Of a stretch of DNA of 64,000 nt, positions 1 through 8,757 are shown in pieces. Within the stretch, counting starts at the first letter, position 1, and each line of letters starts with the position of its first letter. A program made the translations under genes and the position numbers. Source of the DNA: Halorubrum halodurans (GTDB lineage Archaea; Halobacteriota; Halobacteria; Halobacteriales; Haloferacaceae); contig NZ_NHPJ01000132.1 of assembly GCF_002252985.1 (NCBI RefSeq), positions 1 to 64,000 on the forward strand, in the 5' to 3' direction. Under the pieces are notes generated by a model. The model saw only the letters and a list, made by a program, of their open reading frames with translations. It ran no database searches and was not told the DNA's origin.

Positions 1-249
1 CCCGGCGACCCCGACGACTCCCCGTCCGTCGACGAGCCGCGGCTCGAGACCGATCGCGGCCTGCCGGGGTTCGTCGACGCCTCGCTTCTCGCGTTCGCCG
101 CGACCCTCCTCGCGCTCGTCGTTCTCGGCGCGGCGACCGGTGACCCGGTCACCTGGAACGACGCGCCGGGGACCCTCTCGAACGCCCTGACGGCGGCCGG
201 CGTCGTCGGCGGGGTCCGGTGGGTCGCGGAGCGGGGAGACGGACAGTGA
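1..249 (+). CDS. Hypothetical protein, C-terminal part (window edge)
   Basis: An open frame enters from the left edge and ends with TGA at 247-249, giving 82 residues. It starts with an acidic, Pro/Asp/Ser-rich stretch, then has one clear hydrophobic segment (about residues 27-46, Leu/Ala/Val-rich) and a second weaker one near the C terminus. This suggests a small membrane-anchored protein. It lies about 70 bp upstream of secE in the same direction and could share its transcript. I do not recognise the family. The N terminus lies outside the window. Confidence 0.55.
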   Translation, partial: PGDPDDSPSVDEPRLETDRGLPGFVDASLLAFAATLLALVVLGAATGDPVTWNDAPGTLSNALTAAGVVGGVRWVAERGDGQ

Positions 250-319
250 GGGGGAGGGTGCTCGTCCGGCGGCCCGCATCAAAAGGTAAAAACCGTCCCG
301 TCACGAACTCGCTCGTAAC

Positions 320-496
320 ATGGACGTCCCGTACGACCTCAACAGCTACATCCGCGTGTTGAAGCTGGCGAGCACGCCGAGCACCGACGAGTTCCTCCAG
401 GTGTCGAAGATCGCCGGTGCCGGGATCCTGCTCATCGGCTTCCTCGGCTTCCTGATGTTCGCGATCATGAGCCTCCTGCCGGGGGTCGGCGCGTAA
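320..496 (+). CDS. secE: Protein translocase subunit SecE (Sec61 gamma)
   Basis: This 58-residue protein is the small essential subunit of the SecYE translocation channel in the cytoplasmic membrane. It has the family layout: an amphipathic N-terminal helix (with [16 protein letters not shown]) and one C-terminal transmembrane helix ([20 protein letters not shown]). The length is normal for archaeal SecE. The ATG at 320 begins the conserved region. The stop codon overlaps the next gene by one base (TAATG), the common archaeal secE-spt5 pairing, so the two are very probably co-transcribed. Its short length hides it from ordinary length-filtered gene calls. Confidence 0.93.
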   Translation: MDVPYDLNSYIRVLKLASTPSTDEFLQVSKIAGAGILLIGFLGFLMFAIMSLLPGVGA

Positions 497-948
497 TGCC
501 GATCTTCTCGGTCAAGACGACCGCCCGCCAGGAGCGGACCGTCGCGGACATGCTCGCCGAAAAGGAGATGCCGGAGATCCAGGCGGTCATCGCCCCCGAC
601 CAGCTCACGAGCTACGTGATGGTCGAGGCGTCGGACGGCAGCGTCTTCGCCCGGATCCTCGACGAGATCCCCCACGCCCGCGGCGTCATCCAGGGCTCCG
701 ACGGCCCCGCGGAGAGTCCCTTCTCGGAGGTCGAACACTTCCTCTCGCCGACCCCGGACGTGGAGGGGATCGCCGAGGGCGACATCGTCGAGCTCATCGC
801 CGGCCCGTTCAAGGGCGAGAAGGCCCGCGTCCAGCGCATCGACGAGGGGAAAGACCAGGTGACCGTCGAGCTGTACGAGGCGACCGTCCCCATCCCGGTG
901 ACGGTCCGTGGCGACCAGATCCGCGTGCTCGACAGCGAGGAGCGATAA
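496..948 (+). CDS. spt5: Transcription elongation factor Spt5 (NusG-like)
   Basis: A 150-residue protein with an N-terminal NGN domain (about residues 1-85, starting [13 protein letters not shown]) and a C-terminal KOW domain (about 90-150, with the GPFKGEKARV core). Archaeal Spt5 binds RNA polymerase with Spt4, closes the clamp around DNA and increases processivity. The KOW domain can contact the ribosome. The length is typical of archaea, and the position directly after secE is the classic arrangement. The start codon overlaps the secE stop by one base, indicating translational coupling. The name nusG is also used for this family. Confidence 0.93.
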   Translation: MPIFSVKTTARQERTVADMLAEKEMPEIQAVIAPDQLTSYVMVEASDGSVFARILDEIPHARGVIQGSDGPAESPFSEVEHFLSPTPDVEGIAEGDIVELIAGPFKGEKARVQRIDEGKDQVTVELYEATVPIPVTVRGDQIRVLDSEER

Positions 949-1024
949 CTCCCCACGGCGGCGGCGTAACGCGGATCGCCGACAACGACAAGGGCTTTAT
1001 TCGACGACCACCGACCCTGCCTAC

Positions 1025-1987
1025 ATGTTCGGTTCCGGCGTTCCCGCGATCCTGAGCGTGGTCCCCGACACGTTCACGTTCGCGTGGATCGTCGCGGTCC
1101 TCTTCGCGGCCGCCTGGCTGCTCGACGCCCGCGGGTACGCGGCGGGACGGGCGCTGGCGGCGGGCACGTGGGGACTGTTCGGGCTGTTCTGGCTGACGAC
1201 GGTGCCGTACTTCGCGTTCGAACACCAGAGCTACGTCGAGTCGATCCTCGCGCTCGTCGGCGTCCCCGCCTGCCTCTACGTCGGCTACCTGCTGTACGAC
1301 GGGCGGGCGTCGCTGTTCACGCTCACGCGGGCCGTCTCGATCATGCTGTTCATCTACCTGCCGTTCGAGACGATCCCGGCGTTCACGCTCGCCGGCGTGG
1401 CGGTCCCGGAGCCCCGGCGGATCCTCATCGAGATCGTCGCGAACCACACCGGCGCGATGATCGACCTCCTCGGATACGCCCCCGAGCGCGTGACGAGCTA
1501 CGAGGGGTACGACGCGGCCTTCGGGTGGACGCTCGCGGACGGCCACCGCATGCGGATCAACGTCGTGTTGGCGTGTACGGGCCTCGGCAGCATGGCGATC
1601 TTCGGCGGGCTCGTCGCCGCCGTGGAGGGGCCGCTCGACCGGAAGATCCGGGCGCTCGCGGTCTCGATCCCGCTCATCTACGTGCTCAACATCCTCCGGA
1701 CGACGTTCATCACGATCGTCGCCGGCAACCAGTACATGCAGTGGCAGCCGGAGCTGGTGTTGGCGATGTTCGGCGCGACGAATCCGTATCGCGTCTCGTT
1801 TCTGGTCTCCGACCGGATCATCAGCCAGCTGCTCGCGGTCGTCGCGCTGATCGGGATCACCTACCTCGTCGCCAGACAGCTCCCCGAGCTCGTCGTCATC
1901 CTCGAGGACGTGCTTTACGTGCTCACCGGCGAGGAACACGACCTCACGGAGGCGCTCGACCTTCCGCGCGAGCCGACGAACCGGTGA
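1025..1987 (+). CDS. artA: Archaeosortase A (PGF-CTERM processing)
   Basis: A 320-residue polytopic membrane protein with about eight hydrophobic segments. It contains the exosortase/archaeosortase catalytic signature: Cys184 in ACTGLGS, Arg225 in LNILRTTFI and Arg256 in NPYRVSF. Archaeosortase A removes the C-terminal PGF-CTERM segment of surface proteins and couples it to lipid attachment; the haloarchaeal S-layer glycoprotein is its best-known substrate. A matching substrate lies in this window at 41673-44759. The ATG at 1025 is preferred over upstream in-frame starts because it begins the hydrophobic region and upstream codons overlap spt5. Several possible in-frame extensions are an artefact of high GC. 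Confidence 0.9.
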   Translation: MFGSGVPAILSVVPDTFTFAWIVAVLFAAAWLLDARGYAAGRALAAGTWGLFGLFWLTTVPYFAFEHQSYVESILALVGVPACLYVGYLLYDGRASLFTLTRAVSIMLFIYLPFETIPAFTLAGVAVPEPRRILIEIVANHTGAMIDLLGYAPERVTSYEGYDAAFGWTLADGHRMRINVVLACTGLGSMAIFGGLVAAVEGPLDRKIRALAVSIPLIYVLNILRTTFITIVAGNQYMQWQPELVLAMFGATNPYRVSFLVSDRIISQLLAVVALIGITYLVARQLPELVVILEDVLYVLTGEEHDLTEALDLPREPTNR

Positions 1988-2073
1988 CCCCGGAGGTGAC
2001 GAGGGATGCGACCCGCGCGGGACGACTTCGACGACTTCGACGATCGCGCCGGCCGCGACGGGGGTGACCGGCC

Positions 2074-3363
2074 GTGACGGGCGGCGCGATCGTCTCGAAC
2101 GTCGGCACGATCGCCTCGACCGTCGGCGTCGATCCCCTGATCTACCTGGAGACGAACGTCGCCAAGCTGGTGTTGGCGACGCTTCTGGGGATGTTCCTCG
2201 GGCTCGAACGCGAGTGGTCACAGAAGTCGGCGGGGATCCGGACGTTCGCGCTCGTCAGCCTGGTCGCGGCGGTGTTCTCGGTCGCGGACGAGCCGGGGCT
2301 GCTCGTCGTCGGCGGCGCGTTGATCGTCGCCAGCGCGGTCCTCCTGGCGGTCCGGAGCTTCGTCGAGCCGGACGTCGAGGGGCTGTCGCTCACCACCTCG
2401 GTCTCGATGCTCGTCGCCTACGGGGTGGGCGTCCTCGTCGCGGCGGACCTCTTTCTGGAGGCGGTGACGGTGGCGGTGCTCTCCTCGTTCCTGCTCGTGT
2501 TGAAACGCGAGCTCCACCAGTTCGCGTGGGGGCTCTCCCGCGAGGAGGTGCGTAGCGCCGTCGAGTTCACCATCCTCGCGTTCGTCGTCTTCCCGATCCT
2601 GCCGGCGGAGACGATCGACCCGTGGGGGGCCGTCCAGCCGCGGCTGGTCTGGTCGCTCGTCGTCGCGATAAGCGCGATCGGCTTCGTCAACTACGTGCTC
2701 GTCAAGGAGTATCAGGGCCGCGGCTACGCCGTCACGGGCTTTTTCGGCGGGCTCGTGAACTCCACCGCGGTCGTCGCCGAGATGGCCAAGCGCGCCGCCG
2801 GCCGAAGCGACCTCCTCGACATCGCCGTCGGCTCGATCCTGCTCGCGAACGCGGCGATGGCGCTGCGGAACGCGGCGCTCGTCGTCGTCTTCGTCCCCGA
2901 GGCCGCGCTCGCCGTCGGCGCGCCCCTCGGCGCGATCACGCTCGCCGGCGTCGGGCTCGCGCTCTGGCGGAGCGACTGGCGGACCGGCGTGGAGGCCGAA
3001 CTCACCTCCCCGTTCAGTCTGCGGAACGCGCTCTCGTTCGGCGGGCTGTTCCTCGTCGTGCTCCTCGTCTCCGCCGGGGCCGAGCGGGCGTTCGGCGCGA
3101 CCGGCTTCGTCGCCACCGCCTTCCTCGCGGGGCTCGTCTCCTCGGGGACGGCGACGACGACCGCGGTCTCGCTCCTGGGCACCGGGCAGGTCACGGTCGA
3201 CACCGCGGTCGCGGGGATCGTCGCCGGGACGGTCTCGAGCATCCTCGTGAAGACCGCCTTCGCCGCGAGCGTCGGCCGTGACCTCGTCCGGCCGGTACTG
3301 ATCTGGAACCTGGTGCTCATCGCCGTCGGGCTGGCGGTCGGCGTGCCGCTGCTGTCGCTTTGA
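2074..3363 (+). CDS. MgtC/DUF4010 family membrane protein
   Basis: A 429-residue integral membrane protein with roughly 11-12 hydrophobic segments. The N-terminal third carries the MgtC-type motif (LLGMFLGLEREWSQKSAGIRT, about residues 37-57), and the rest matches the DUF4010 layout, including the conserved ALVNST-like segment FGGLVNSTAVVAEM and SSGTATTTAV. MgtC proteins are linked to growth at low magnesium or ATPase control in bacteria; the substrate or role of the archaeal two-domain form is not known. The GTG at 2074 is the most upstream start that keeps the first hydrophobic stretch. It lies 86 bp after artA on the same strand. Confidence 0.8.
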   Translation: MTGGAIVSNVGTIASTVGVDPLIYLETNVAKLVLATLLGMFLGLEREWSQKSAGIRTFALVSLVAAVFSVADEPGLLVVGGALIVASAVLLAVRSFVEPDVEGLSLTTSVSMLVAYGVGVLVAADLFLEAVTVAVLSSFLLVLKRELHQFAWGLSREEVRSAVEFTILAFVVFPILPAETIDPWGAVQPRLVWSLVVAISAIGFVNYVLVKEYQGRGYAVTGFFGGLVNSTAVVAEMAKRAAGRSDLLDIAVGSILLANAAMALRNAALVVVFVPEAALAVGAPLGAITLAGVGLALWRSDWRTGVEAELTSPFSLRNALSFGGLFLVVLLVSAGAERAFGATGFVATAFLAGLVSSGTATTTAVSLLGTGQVTVDTAVAGIVAGTVSSILVKTAFAASVGRDLVRPVLIWNLVLIAVGLAVGVPLLSL

Positions 3364-3918
3364 ACGGAGCGAGTGGAGGCGGGCGTTCGATCGAACCCTC
3401 TTTCGTACGTCCGTTGCGCCACGAGACGGTCGCTAGAATCCGGTTGCTTATAGAACGGGTGTTTCGTGTGTGATCGGGGTGATGAGAACAGGGTCGTTGC
3501 TGGCGCGGTGACCGTCGTCAAAACCCCAGTCGCTCGATATTCCGTCGTTGCTGACGGGGTGAACGTGACTGCGGTGAACACCCTCCAAAGCCCCAGCCGC
3601 GAGGACTCGATGCGCTCGTTGCGGTCCTCGCTCAGTCGCTACGCTCCTTCGCTGCGGTCCTTACGTCGCGCGTCTTCGTCCTCGCGACTGCCCCTTTGAG
3701 TCCCACCCCGCACAGCACCACCACCGCACCTCATACCTCCCCAGCCTCGCGGCTCCTTTCAGTCGCCGCGTCCCTCGCGAGCGGTTCGCGCCCTCCGGGC
3801 GCTCACCGGCGCGCCACCGCAATCGCTCGTTGCTTCGGCTGTACTGACCGAACCGGGAGCGAATCGACGCCGCTGGCGTGTTCGAAGCGGGCGGAACCGG
3901 GCGTCGCGCCCTCGGCTT
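3364..3918. other. Intergenic region with dispersed GC-rich repeat
   Basis: There is no convincing gene in this 555-bp gap between two convergent genes. Its right half (about 3590-3850) is Pro/Ser/Arg-coding in any frame and matches the repeat described separately. A weaker half-copy seems to lie just upstream: AAAACCCCAGTCGCTCGAT near 3520 resembles AAAGCCCCAGCCGCGAGGA near 3588. Short frames here have no recognisable domain or start signals. Confidence 0.6.
3588..3850. repeat. Dispersed intergenic repeat, copy A
   Basis: A non-coding block running from AAAGCCCCAGCCGCGAGGA through GAGTCCCACCCCGCACAGCA and CTCCCCAGCCTCG (3737-3749) to GCGCCACCGC. A diverged second copy with the same order of blocks lies near 24385-24520 and shares the 13-mer CTCCCCAGCCTCG exactly. 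I recall similar blocks in many Halorubrum intergenic regions; that is memory, not a search result. No terminal inverted repeats or coding capacity are visible, so the mechanism of spread is unknown. Confidence 0.6.
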
Positions 3919-4293
3919 TTACGACAGGTGCGCGGTCACGTCGGTCGAGGAGATCATCCCGACGTAGTCGTCGTCGACCACCGGGAGGTGTTTCACGCCG
4001 TACATCGTCATCATGGCGGCGACCTCCTCCATCAGCAGGTCCGGGGTCACGGTCTCGACGTCCTCGGTCATCACGTCGCGGACGAGCGTCTCCTCGGTGT
4101 CCTTTCCCGCCGCTACGGCGCCGATGATGTCGCTCTGAGTGACGATACAGCCGCTGCCGGCGGTGACGACGAGCGCGCTGATGTCGCCCTCGCTCATGCG
4201 GCGGGCGGCCTCGCGGATCGGTTCGTCGCCGCCGATCGTCTCCAGCGGCGTCGACATGACCTCGCTGACGCGGGTGCGATCGTGTAAGTCCAT
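3919..4293 (-). CDS. CBS-domain pair protein
   Basis: A 124-residue protein consisting of two CBS motifs and little else: the first spans about residues 8-60 (VSEVMSTPLETI ... ALVV), the second about 70-122 (VRDVMTEDVETVTP ... HLPVVDDDYVGMISSTDV). Such stand-alone Bateman modules bind adenine nucleotides or SAM and act as energy or ligand sensors, usually through a partner protein. The ATG at 4293 was chosen because it precedes the first CBS motif directly. A second CBS-pair gene follows in the same direction 65 bp upstream. The ligand and target cannot be read from sequence. Confidence 0.85.
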   Translation of the reverse strand: MDLHDRTRVSEVMSTPLETIGGDEPIREAARRMSEGDISALVVTAGSGCIVTQSDIIGAVAAGKDTEETLVRDVMTEDVETVTPDLLMEEVAAMMTMYGVKHLPVVDDDYVGMISSTDVTAHLS

Positions 4294-4358
4294 ACCACAC
4301 CTCGTCCGTGGGGCGTGTTGGGTCTTCCGGATGGCGCAAGGGGTCGCTCCTTGGAAGA

Positions 4359-4742
4359 CTACCGCCCGGCGAGGTGTTCCGTGAGGTCGGTCGCCGACAG
4401 CATCCCGACCACGACCCCGTCGTCGTCGGTCACCGGGAGGTGGCTGTACTCGCCGTCGGCCAGATCCGCGAGCGCCTCGACCGAGTCGTCCTCGGACGCG
4501 GTGACGACGTCGGCGGTCATACACTCGCCGACGAGCGTCTCGTCGTGCGGGTCGTTCTCGCGGACGAGCCGCACGAAGTCCCACCCGGTGAGCAGCCCCT
4601 CGAGGCGGCCCGCCTCGTCGACGACGAGGATCGAGTTCACGTTCGTCTCCAGCATGCGGTCGGCCGCCTCCGCCGCGGTGGCGTCGGCGCCGACGGTCAC
4701 GAGCGTCGTCGACATGAGCCGACCGACGGGTACGTTAGTCAT
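4359..4742 (-). CDS. CBS-domain pair protein
   Basis: A 127-residue paralogue of the preceding gene, again two CBS motifs: VGRLMSTTLVTVGADA at the N terminus and VGECMTADVVTASEDDSVEAL in the second half, ending HLPVTDDDGVVVGMLSATDL. The two tandem genes point the same way and are 65 bp apart, so they probably arose by duplication and could be co-expressed and heterodimerise; that is inference. The protein is cytosolic, with no signal peptide or membrane segment. Confidence 0.85.
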   Translation of the reverse strand: MTNVPVGRLMSTTLVTVGADATAAEAADRMLETNVNSILVVDEAGRLEGLLTGWDFVRLVRENDPHDETLVGECMTADVVTASEDDSVEALADLADGEYSHLPVTDDDGVVVGMLSATDLTEHLAGR

Positions 4743-4802
4743 GTGCCACGCTGACGCGTCCCACGATAATTAATCGTGAGGGTCGCGGCCCCCGCGGGTC
4801 GC

Positions 4803-5597
4803 TCACTCGAGGATCGACTCCGGCGCGCCGGCCAGCCCGACGAGCGCCTCCGCCTCGACGTGGTGGAGGTCGCCGGGGATCACGAGCAGGTGGAGCGGGT
4901 CGCCGAACTCGCGGCCGGCGAGCGCCGAGAGTCGGTCCGCGGCGACGACCGCGTTCGGCGAGCCGGCGCGAGCGACGACGACCGCGAGCGCGTCGCGCCA
5001 GCCGTCGGCGAGCAGGCCCGCCGCGTAGTCGGCGGTCATGTACTCCTCGTGGTCGGGGTCGGGGCCCGACGGGCCGGTTCCAACCTTGATGTCGAGGTAG
5101 ACGACGGTGTGGAGCCCGCGCTCGCGGTTCGCCTCGATCGTCTCGCGTACGCTTCCCGGCACGTCGTCGCCGCCGTGGGCGTACGGGAACGGGAGCGTCA
5201 CGGCCTTCCCGAAGCGGTAGTTCTGGAGCCCGGTGAGACTCGAGGCGGCCGACTGGGCGGTGACGCCGTGGATCACTCGCGTCTCGATCCCCCGTTCTTC
5301 GGCCCGGAGGCGGAGGTCCGTGTGCGTCGTCGAGATCATGGTGTCGCCGGCGGTGAGGAAGGCCGCGTCGCCGGCCTCCGCGGCCGCGAGGATCGGCTCC
5401 GGGTCGCGCTCGACCCCCTCCCGGTCGCGCACCTCGATATCGACGTCGTGGGCCGCCTCGAGGTCCGCGACGTCCGCGCCGACCAGCCGGCTGGTGTAGA
5501 ACTCCGCGAAGACGCGGTCCGCCGACCGGAGCGCCTCGCGCCCCTCGACGGTGATCGAGCGCTCGTCGTAGAGGCCGAGTCCGATGAACGTGAGCAT
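4803..5597 (-). CDS. dphB: Diphthine synthase (EF-2 diphthamide biosynthesis)
   Basis: A 264-residue SAM-dependent methyltransferase of the tetrapyrrole-methylase fold. It trimethylates the modified histidine of elongation factor aEF2 during diphthamide formation. The N terminus MLTFIGLGLYDERSITVEG and the internal blocks VFAEFYTSRL, AAFLTAGDTMISTTH, GVTAQSAASSLTGLQNYRFG and DIKVGTG are characteristic of archaeal DphB. The length is typical. It is transcribed convergently toward the CBS genes' upstream side and divergently from the oxidoreductase operon. Confidence 0.92.
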   Translation of the reverse strand: MLTFIGLGLYDERSITVEGREALRSADRVFAEFYTSRLVGADVADLEAAHDVDIEVRDREGVERDPEPILAAAEAGDAAFLTAGDTMISTTHTDLRLRAEERGIETRVIHGVTAQSAASSLTGLQNYRFGKAVTLPFPYAHGGDDVPGSVRETIEANRERGLHTVVYLDIKVGTGPSGPDPDHEEYMTADYAAGLLADGWRDALAVVVARAGSPNAVVAADRLSALAGREFGDPLHLLVIPGDLHHVEAEALVGLAGAPESILE

Positions 5598-5839
5598 ACC
5601 GCCGTTCGGCGGAGGACGGTCTAAAAGGGCGCGGACCGCCGCCGCCCGGCCGCCGAACGCGAGCGCCTCCGGCTCGACGCTCGGGCTCCACGCCTGATCA
5701 CGGAACTCCCGTACGCGCCGTCGAGGGACCCTCGCTCCGGGGATCGTTCATGATCGTTTCATGTGAATCCATAGCAAACCCTAAGAGGTGACCGACACAA
5801 CGTTGCGTTACTGGGCCTTACCGGGCCAAGATCCACGAT

Positions 5840-7735
5840 ATGACTGATCAAGAACTCATCTGGCGGATATCGGGAGGATCCGGCGACGGGATCGCTTCCA
5901 CCAGCCAGAACTTCGCGAAGGCCCTGATGCGATCGGGGCTGAACGTGTTCACACACCGGCACTATCCGTCCCGGATCCGTGGCGGGCACACGTACACGGA
6001 GATCCGCGCGGCGTCGGGGCCGGTCGAGTCCCGCGGCGACGGCTACAACTTCCTCCTGGCGCTCGGCGACTCCTTCGCCCGCAACCCGCAGGAGGGCGCC
6101 GTCTACGGGAACGAGGAGATCAAGCCGCTCTCCGAGAACCTCGACGAGCTCCGCGAGGGCGGGGTCATCGTCTACGACGAGGGCCTCCTCGACCCCTCGG
6201 AGATCCCGAACTTCGACGAGCGCGTCGAGGAGAACGACTGGCACGTCTTCCCGCTCGACCTCCGCGGACTCGCCCGCGACATGGGTCGAGAGGTGATGCG
6301 CAACACCGCCGGCGTCGGCGCGACCTGCGCGCTGATCGGCATGGAGCTCGATCACGTCGAGGACCTGATGCGCGACGCGATGCCCGAGAAGATCCTCGAC
6401 CCCAACCTCGAGATCCTCGAGACCGCCTACGACCAGGTCCGCGAGGAGTACGACGTCGACGACGTCGACGTGTCGGTCCCGACCGGCGAACACGAGGAGA
6501 CGCAGCTCCTCATGTCCGGCTCGGACGCCATCGCGTACGGCGCGATCGACGAGGGATGCCGCTTCATCGCGGGCTATCCCATGACGCCGTGGACGGAAGT
6601 GTTCACGATCATGACCCAGAACCTGCCCGAGCTCGGCGGGATCTCGGAGCAGGTCGAAGACGAGATCGCGGCGGCCGCGCTGGCGGTGGGGGCCTCCCAC
6701 GCCGGCGTCAAGGCGATGTCGGGCTCCTCGGGCGGCGGCTTCGCGCTCATGTCCGAGCCGCTCGGGCTCGCCGAGATGACGGAGACGCCGCTCGTGCTCG
6801 TCGAGGCGATGCGTGCCGGTCCCTCGACCGGGATGCCGACGAAGCCGGAGCAGTCCGACCTCGAGCACGTCCTGTACACCTCCCAGGGCGACTCCCAGCG
6901 GGTCGTCTTAGCCCCCGGCACGGTCGAGGAGGCGTACGAGCAGTCCCGGCTCGCCTTTCGGCTCGCCTACGAGTACCAGATCCCGACGATCCTCCTGTAC
7001 GACCAGAAGCTCGGCGGGGAGCTGAAGAACGTCCCCAAGAGCCACTTCGACCGCGAGCCGAACCCGACGCTCGGGAAGACGCTCACCGAGGAGGAGCTCG
7101 CCGAGCAGCCCCACTCGGCGGACGGGAAGTTCCACCGCTTCCAGCACGACGTCGAGGACGGCGTCACGCCGCGGTCGATCCCCGGCCAGAAGGGCGGTCG
7201 TTACCTCGCGACCGGCAACGAGCACGACCCGACGGGCCACATCAGCGAGTCGCCCGACAACCGCGTCGCACAGATCGACCGGCGGACCCAGAAGCTCGAG
7301 GCGATCCGCGCGGATCTGGACACCGTGGACACGAGCTCGTACGCCGGCCCCGCCGACGCCGAGTACGGGGTCCTCACCTTCGGGAGCCAGCAGGGGACCG
7401 TCGAGGAGGCCGTCGGGCGACTCAACGACGCCGGCGTCTCGGTGAAGTCGCTCGGCGTCTCCGACATGCTCCCGTTCCCGACCGAGGAGGTCGAGGCGTT
7501 CATCGAGAGCGTTGAGGAGGTCCTCGTCGTCGAGATGACCGCCTCTGGACAGTTCCGCGGCCTCGTCCAGAAGAACCTCGGCCGGTACGGGGAGAAGCTG
7601 TCGAGCCTCCTGAAGTATAACGGGAACCCGTTCGAGCCGGCCGAGGTCGTCGACGGCTTCGAGGCGGCGATCGTCGAGGGCGACGGCGACGCGTCCGGCC
7701 ATCAGACCACCTTCGTCCCAGCAGCAGGTGATTAA
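5840..7735 (+). CDS. porA: 2-oxoacid:ferredoxin oxidoreductase alpha subunit (PorA/KorA type)
   Basis: A 631-residue fusion of the gamma domain (residues about 1-190, WRISGGSGDGIASTSQNFAK and SRIRGGHTYTEIR) and the alpha pyrimidine-binding domain (from about 225, GSDAIAYGAIDEGCRFIAGY; SGGGFALMSEPLG), as in the two-subunit halobacterial enzymes. With the beta subunit it oxidatively decarboxylates a 2-oxoacid to acyl-CoA, reducing ferredoxin, in place of the NAD-linked dehydrogenase complexes. Pyruvate (Por) or 2-oxoglutarate (Kor) are both possible. I favour Por from the subunit lengths and the adjacent Lrp-type regulator, but substrate assignment is not certain. The beta gene follows after 3 bp. 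Confidence 0.85.
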   Translation: MTDQELIWRISGGSGDGIASTSQNFAKALMRSGLNVFTHRHYPSRIRGGHTYTEIRAASGPVESRGDGYNFLLALGDSFARNPQEGAVYGNEEIKPLSENLDELREGGVIVYDEGLLDPSEIPNFDERVEENDWHVFPLDLRGLARDMGREVMRNTAGVGATCALIGMELDHVEDLMRDAMPEKILDPNLEILETAYDQVREEYDVDDVDVSVPTGEHEETQLLMSGSDAIAYGAIDEGCRFIAGYPMTPWTEVFTIMTQNLPELGGISEQVEDEIAAAALAVGASHAGVKAMSGSSGGGFALMSEPLGLAEMTETPLVLVEAMRAGPSTGMPTKPEQSDLEHVLYTSQGDSQRVVLAPGTVEEAYEQSRLAFRLAYEYQIPTILLYDQKLGGELKNVPKSHFDREPNPTLGKTLTEEELAEQPHSADGKFHRFQHDVEDGVTPRSIPGQKGGRYLATGNEHDPTGHISESPDNRVAQIDRRTQKLEAIRADLDTVDTSSYAGPADAEYGVLTFGSQQGTVEEAVGRLNDAGVSVKSLGVSDMLPFPTEEVEAFIESVEEVLVVEMTASGQFRGLVQKNLGRYGEKLSSLLKYNGNPFEPAEVVDGFEAAIVEGDGDASGHQTTFVPAAGD

Positions 7736-7738
7736 CCC

Positions 7739-8677
7739 ATGAGCACGTTTTCAGCCATCGGAGAGGAACGCGAGATCGACCGCGACGAGTACACGCCCGG
7801 CGTCGAGCCGCAGCCGACGTGGTGTCCGGGCTGTGGCGACTTCAGCGTCCTGAAGGCGCTGAAACAGGCGCTTCCCGAGGTCGGCCGCACGCCCGAGGAG
7901 ACGCTGCTCTGTACCGGGATCGGCTGTTCGGGGAAGCTGAACAGCTACCTCGACACGTACGGCTTCCACACGATCCACGGGCGCTCGCTGCCCGTGGCCC
8001 GCGCCGCGAAGCTCGCGAACCCCGATCTGGAGGTGATCGCCGCCGGCGGCGACGGCGACGGCTACGGGATCGGCGGGAACCACTTCATCCACACGGCTCG
8101 GGAGAACCACGACATGACCTACATCGTGTTCAACAACGAGATCTTCGGGCTCACGAAGGGCCAGACCTCGCCGACGAGCCCGAAGGGTCACAAGTCGAAG
8201 ACCCAGCCACACGGAAGCGCCAAGGAGCCGCTCAAGCCGCTCTCGATGTCGCTCAACGCCGGGGCCTCCTACGTCGCCCGGACGGCCGCGGTCAACCCGA
8301 ACCAGGCGAAGGAGATCCTCATCGAGGCGATCGAACACGACGGGTTCGCCCACGTCGACTTCCTGACGCAGTGTCCGACCTGGAACAAGGACGCCCGCCA
8401 GTACGTCCCGTACATCGACGTCAACGACTCCGACGACTACGACTTCGACAGGACCGACCGCGTCGAGGCCGCGGAGATGATGCGGACGACGGAGGAGGCG
8501 CTGTACGACGGCGAGGTGCTCACCGGCCGCTTCTACGTCGACGAGGACCGGCCCTCCTACGGCCAGGAGAAGCGCCAGATCGGCGAGATGCCCGAGGAGC
8601 CGCTGGCCGAGCGCTACTGGGACGACGACTACGAGTGGGAGCGCTCGTACGACCGGTTCATCGACAAACACGAGTAG
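7739..8677 (+). CDS. porB: 2-oxoacid:ferredoxin oxidoreductase beta subunit (PorB/KorB type)
   Basis: A 312-residue subunit that binds thiamine diphosphate and the single Fe-S cluster. Visible signatures are WCPGCGDFSVLKAL (cluster cysteines), CTGIGCSGKLNSYL, the TPP motif GGDGDGYGIGGNHFI, NNEIFGLTKGQTSPTS and a later cysteine in TQCPTWN. There is no extra ferredoxin domain, as expected for halobacterial enzymes. It starts 3 bp after the alpha gene, so the two are one operon. The C-terminal tail after residue 240 is acidic and aromatic-rich. The pyruvate versus 2-oxoglutarate question is the same as for the alpha subunit. Confidence 0.87.
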   Translation: MSTFSAIGEEREIDRDEYTPGVEPQPTWCPGCGDFSVLKALKQALPEVGRTPEETLLCTGIGCSGKLNSYLDTYGFHTIHGRSLPVARAAKLANPDLEVIAAGGDGDGYGIGGNHFIHTARENHDMTYIVFNNEIFGLTKGQTSPTSPKGHKSKTQPHGSAKEPLKPLSMSLNAGASYVARTAAVNPNQAKEILIEAIEHDGFAHVDFLTQCPTWNKDARQYVPYIDVNDSDDYDFDRTDRVEAAEMMRTTEEALYDGEVLTGRFYVDEDRPSYGQEKRQIGEMPEEPLAERYWDDDYEWERSYDRFIDKHE

Positions 8678-8757
8678 CCCCGCCGGCCCGGTTCGGCGTT
8701 TCGCCTCCCGTTTTCGGGTTCGCAAGGTATTTTTTCCGTGGTGACAAAGAAGCTCGT

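Noticed and set aside
2006-2077. A 23-codon frame just before the MgtC/DUF4010 gene
   Set aside because: It is only an Asp/Arg-rich stretch with no conservation signal; it could be a leader peptide but nothing supports this.
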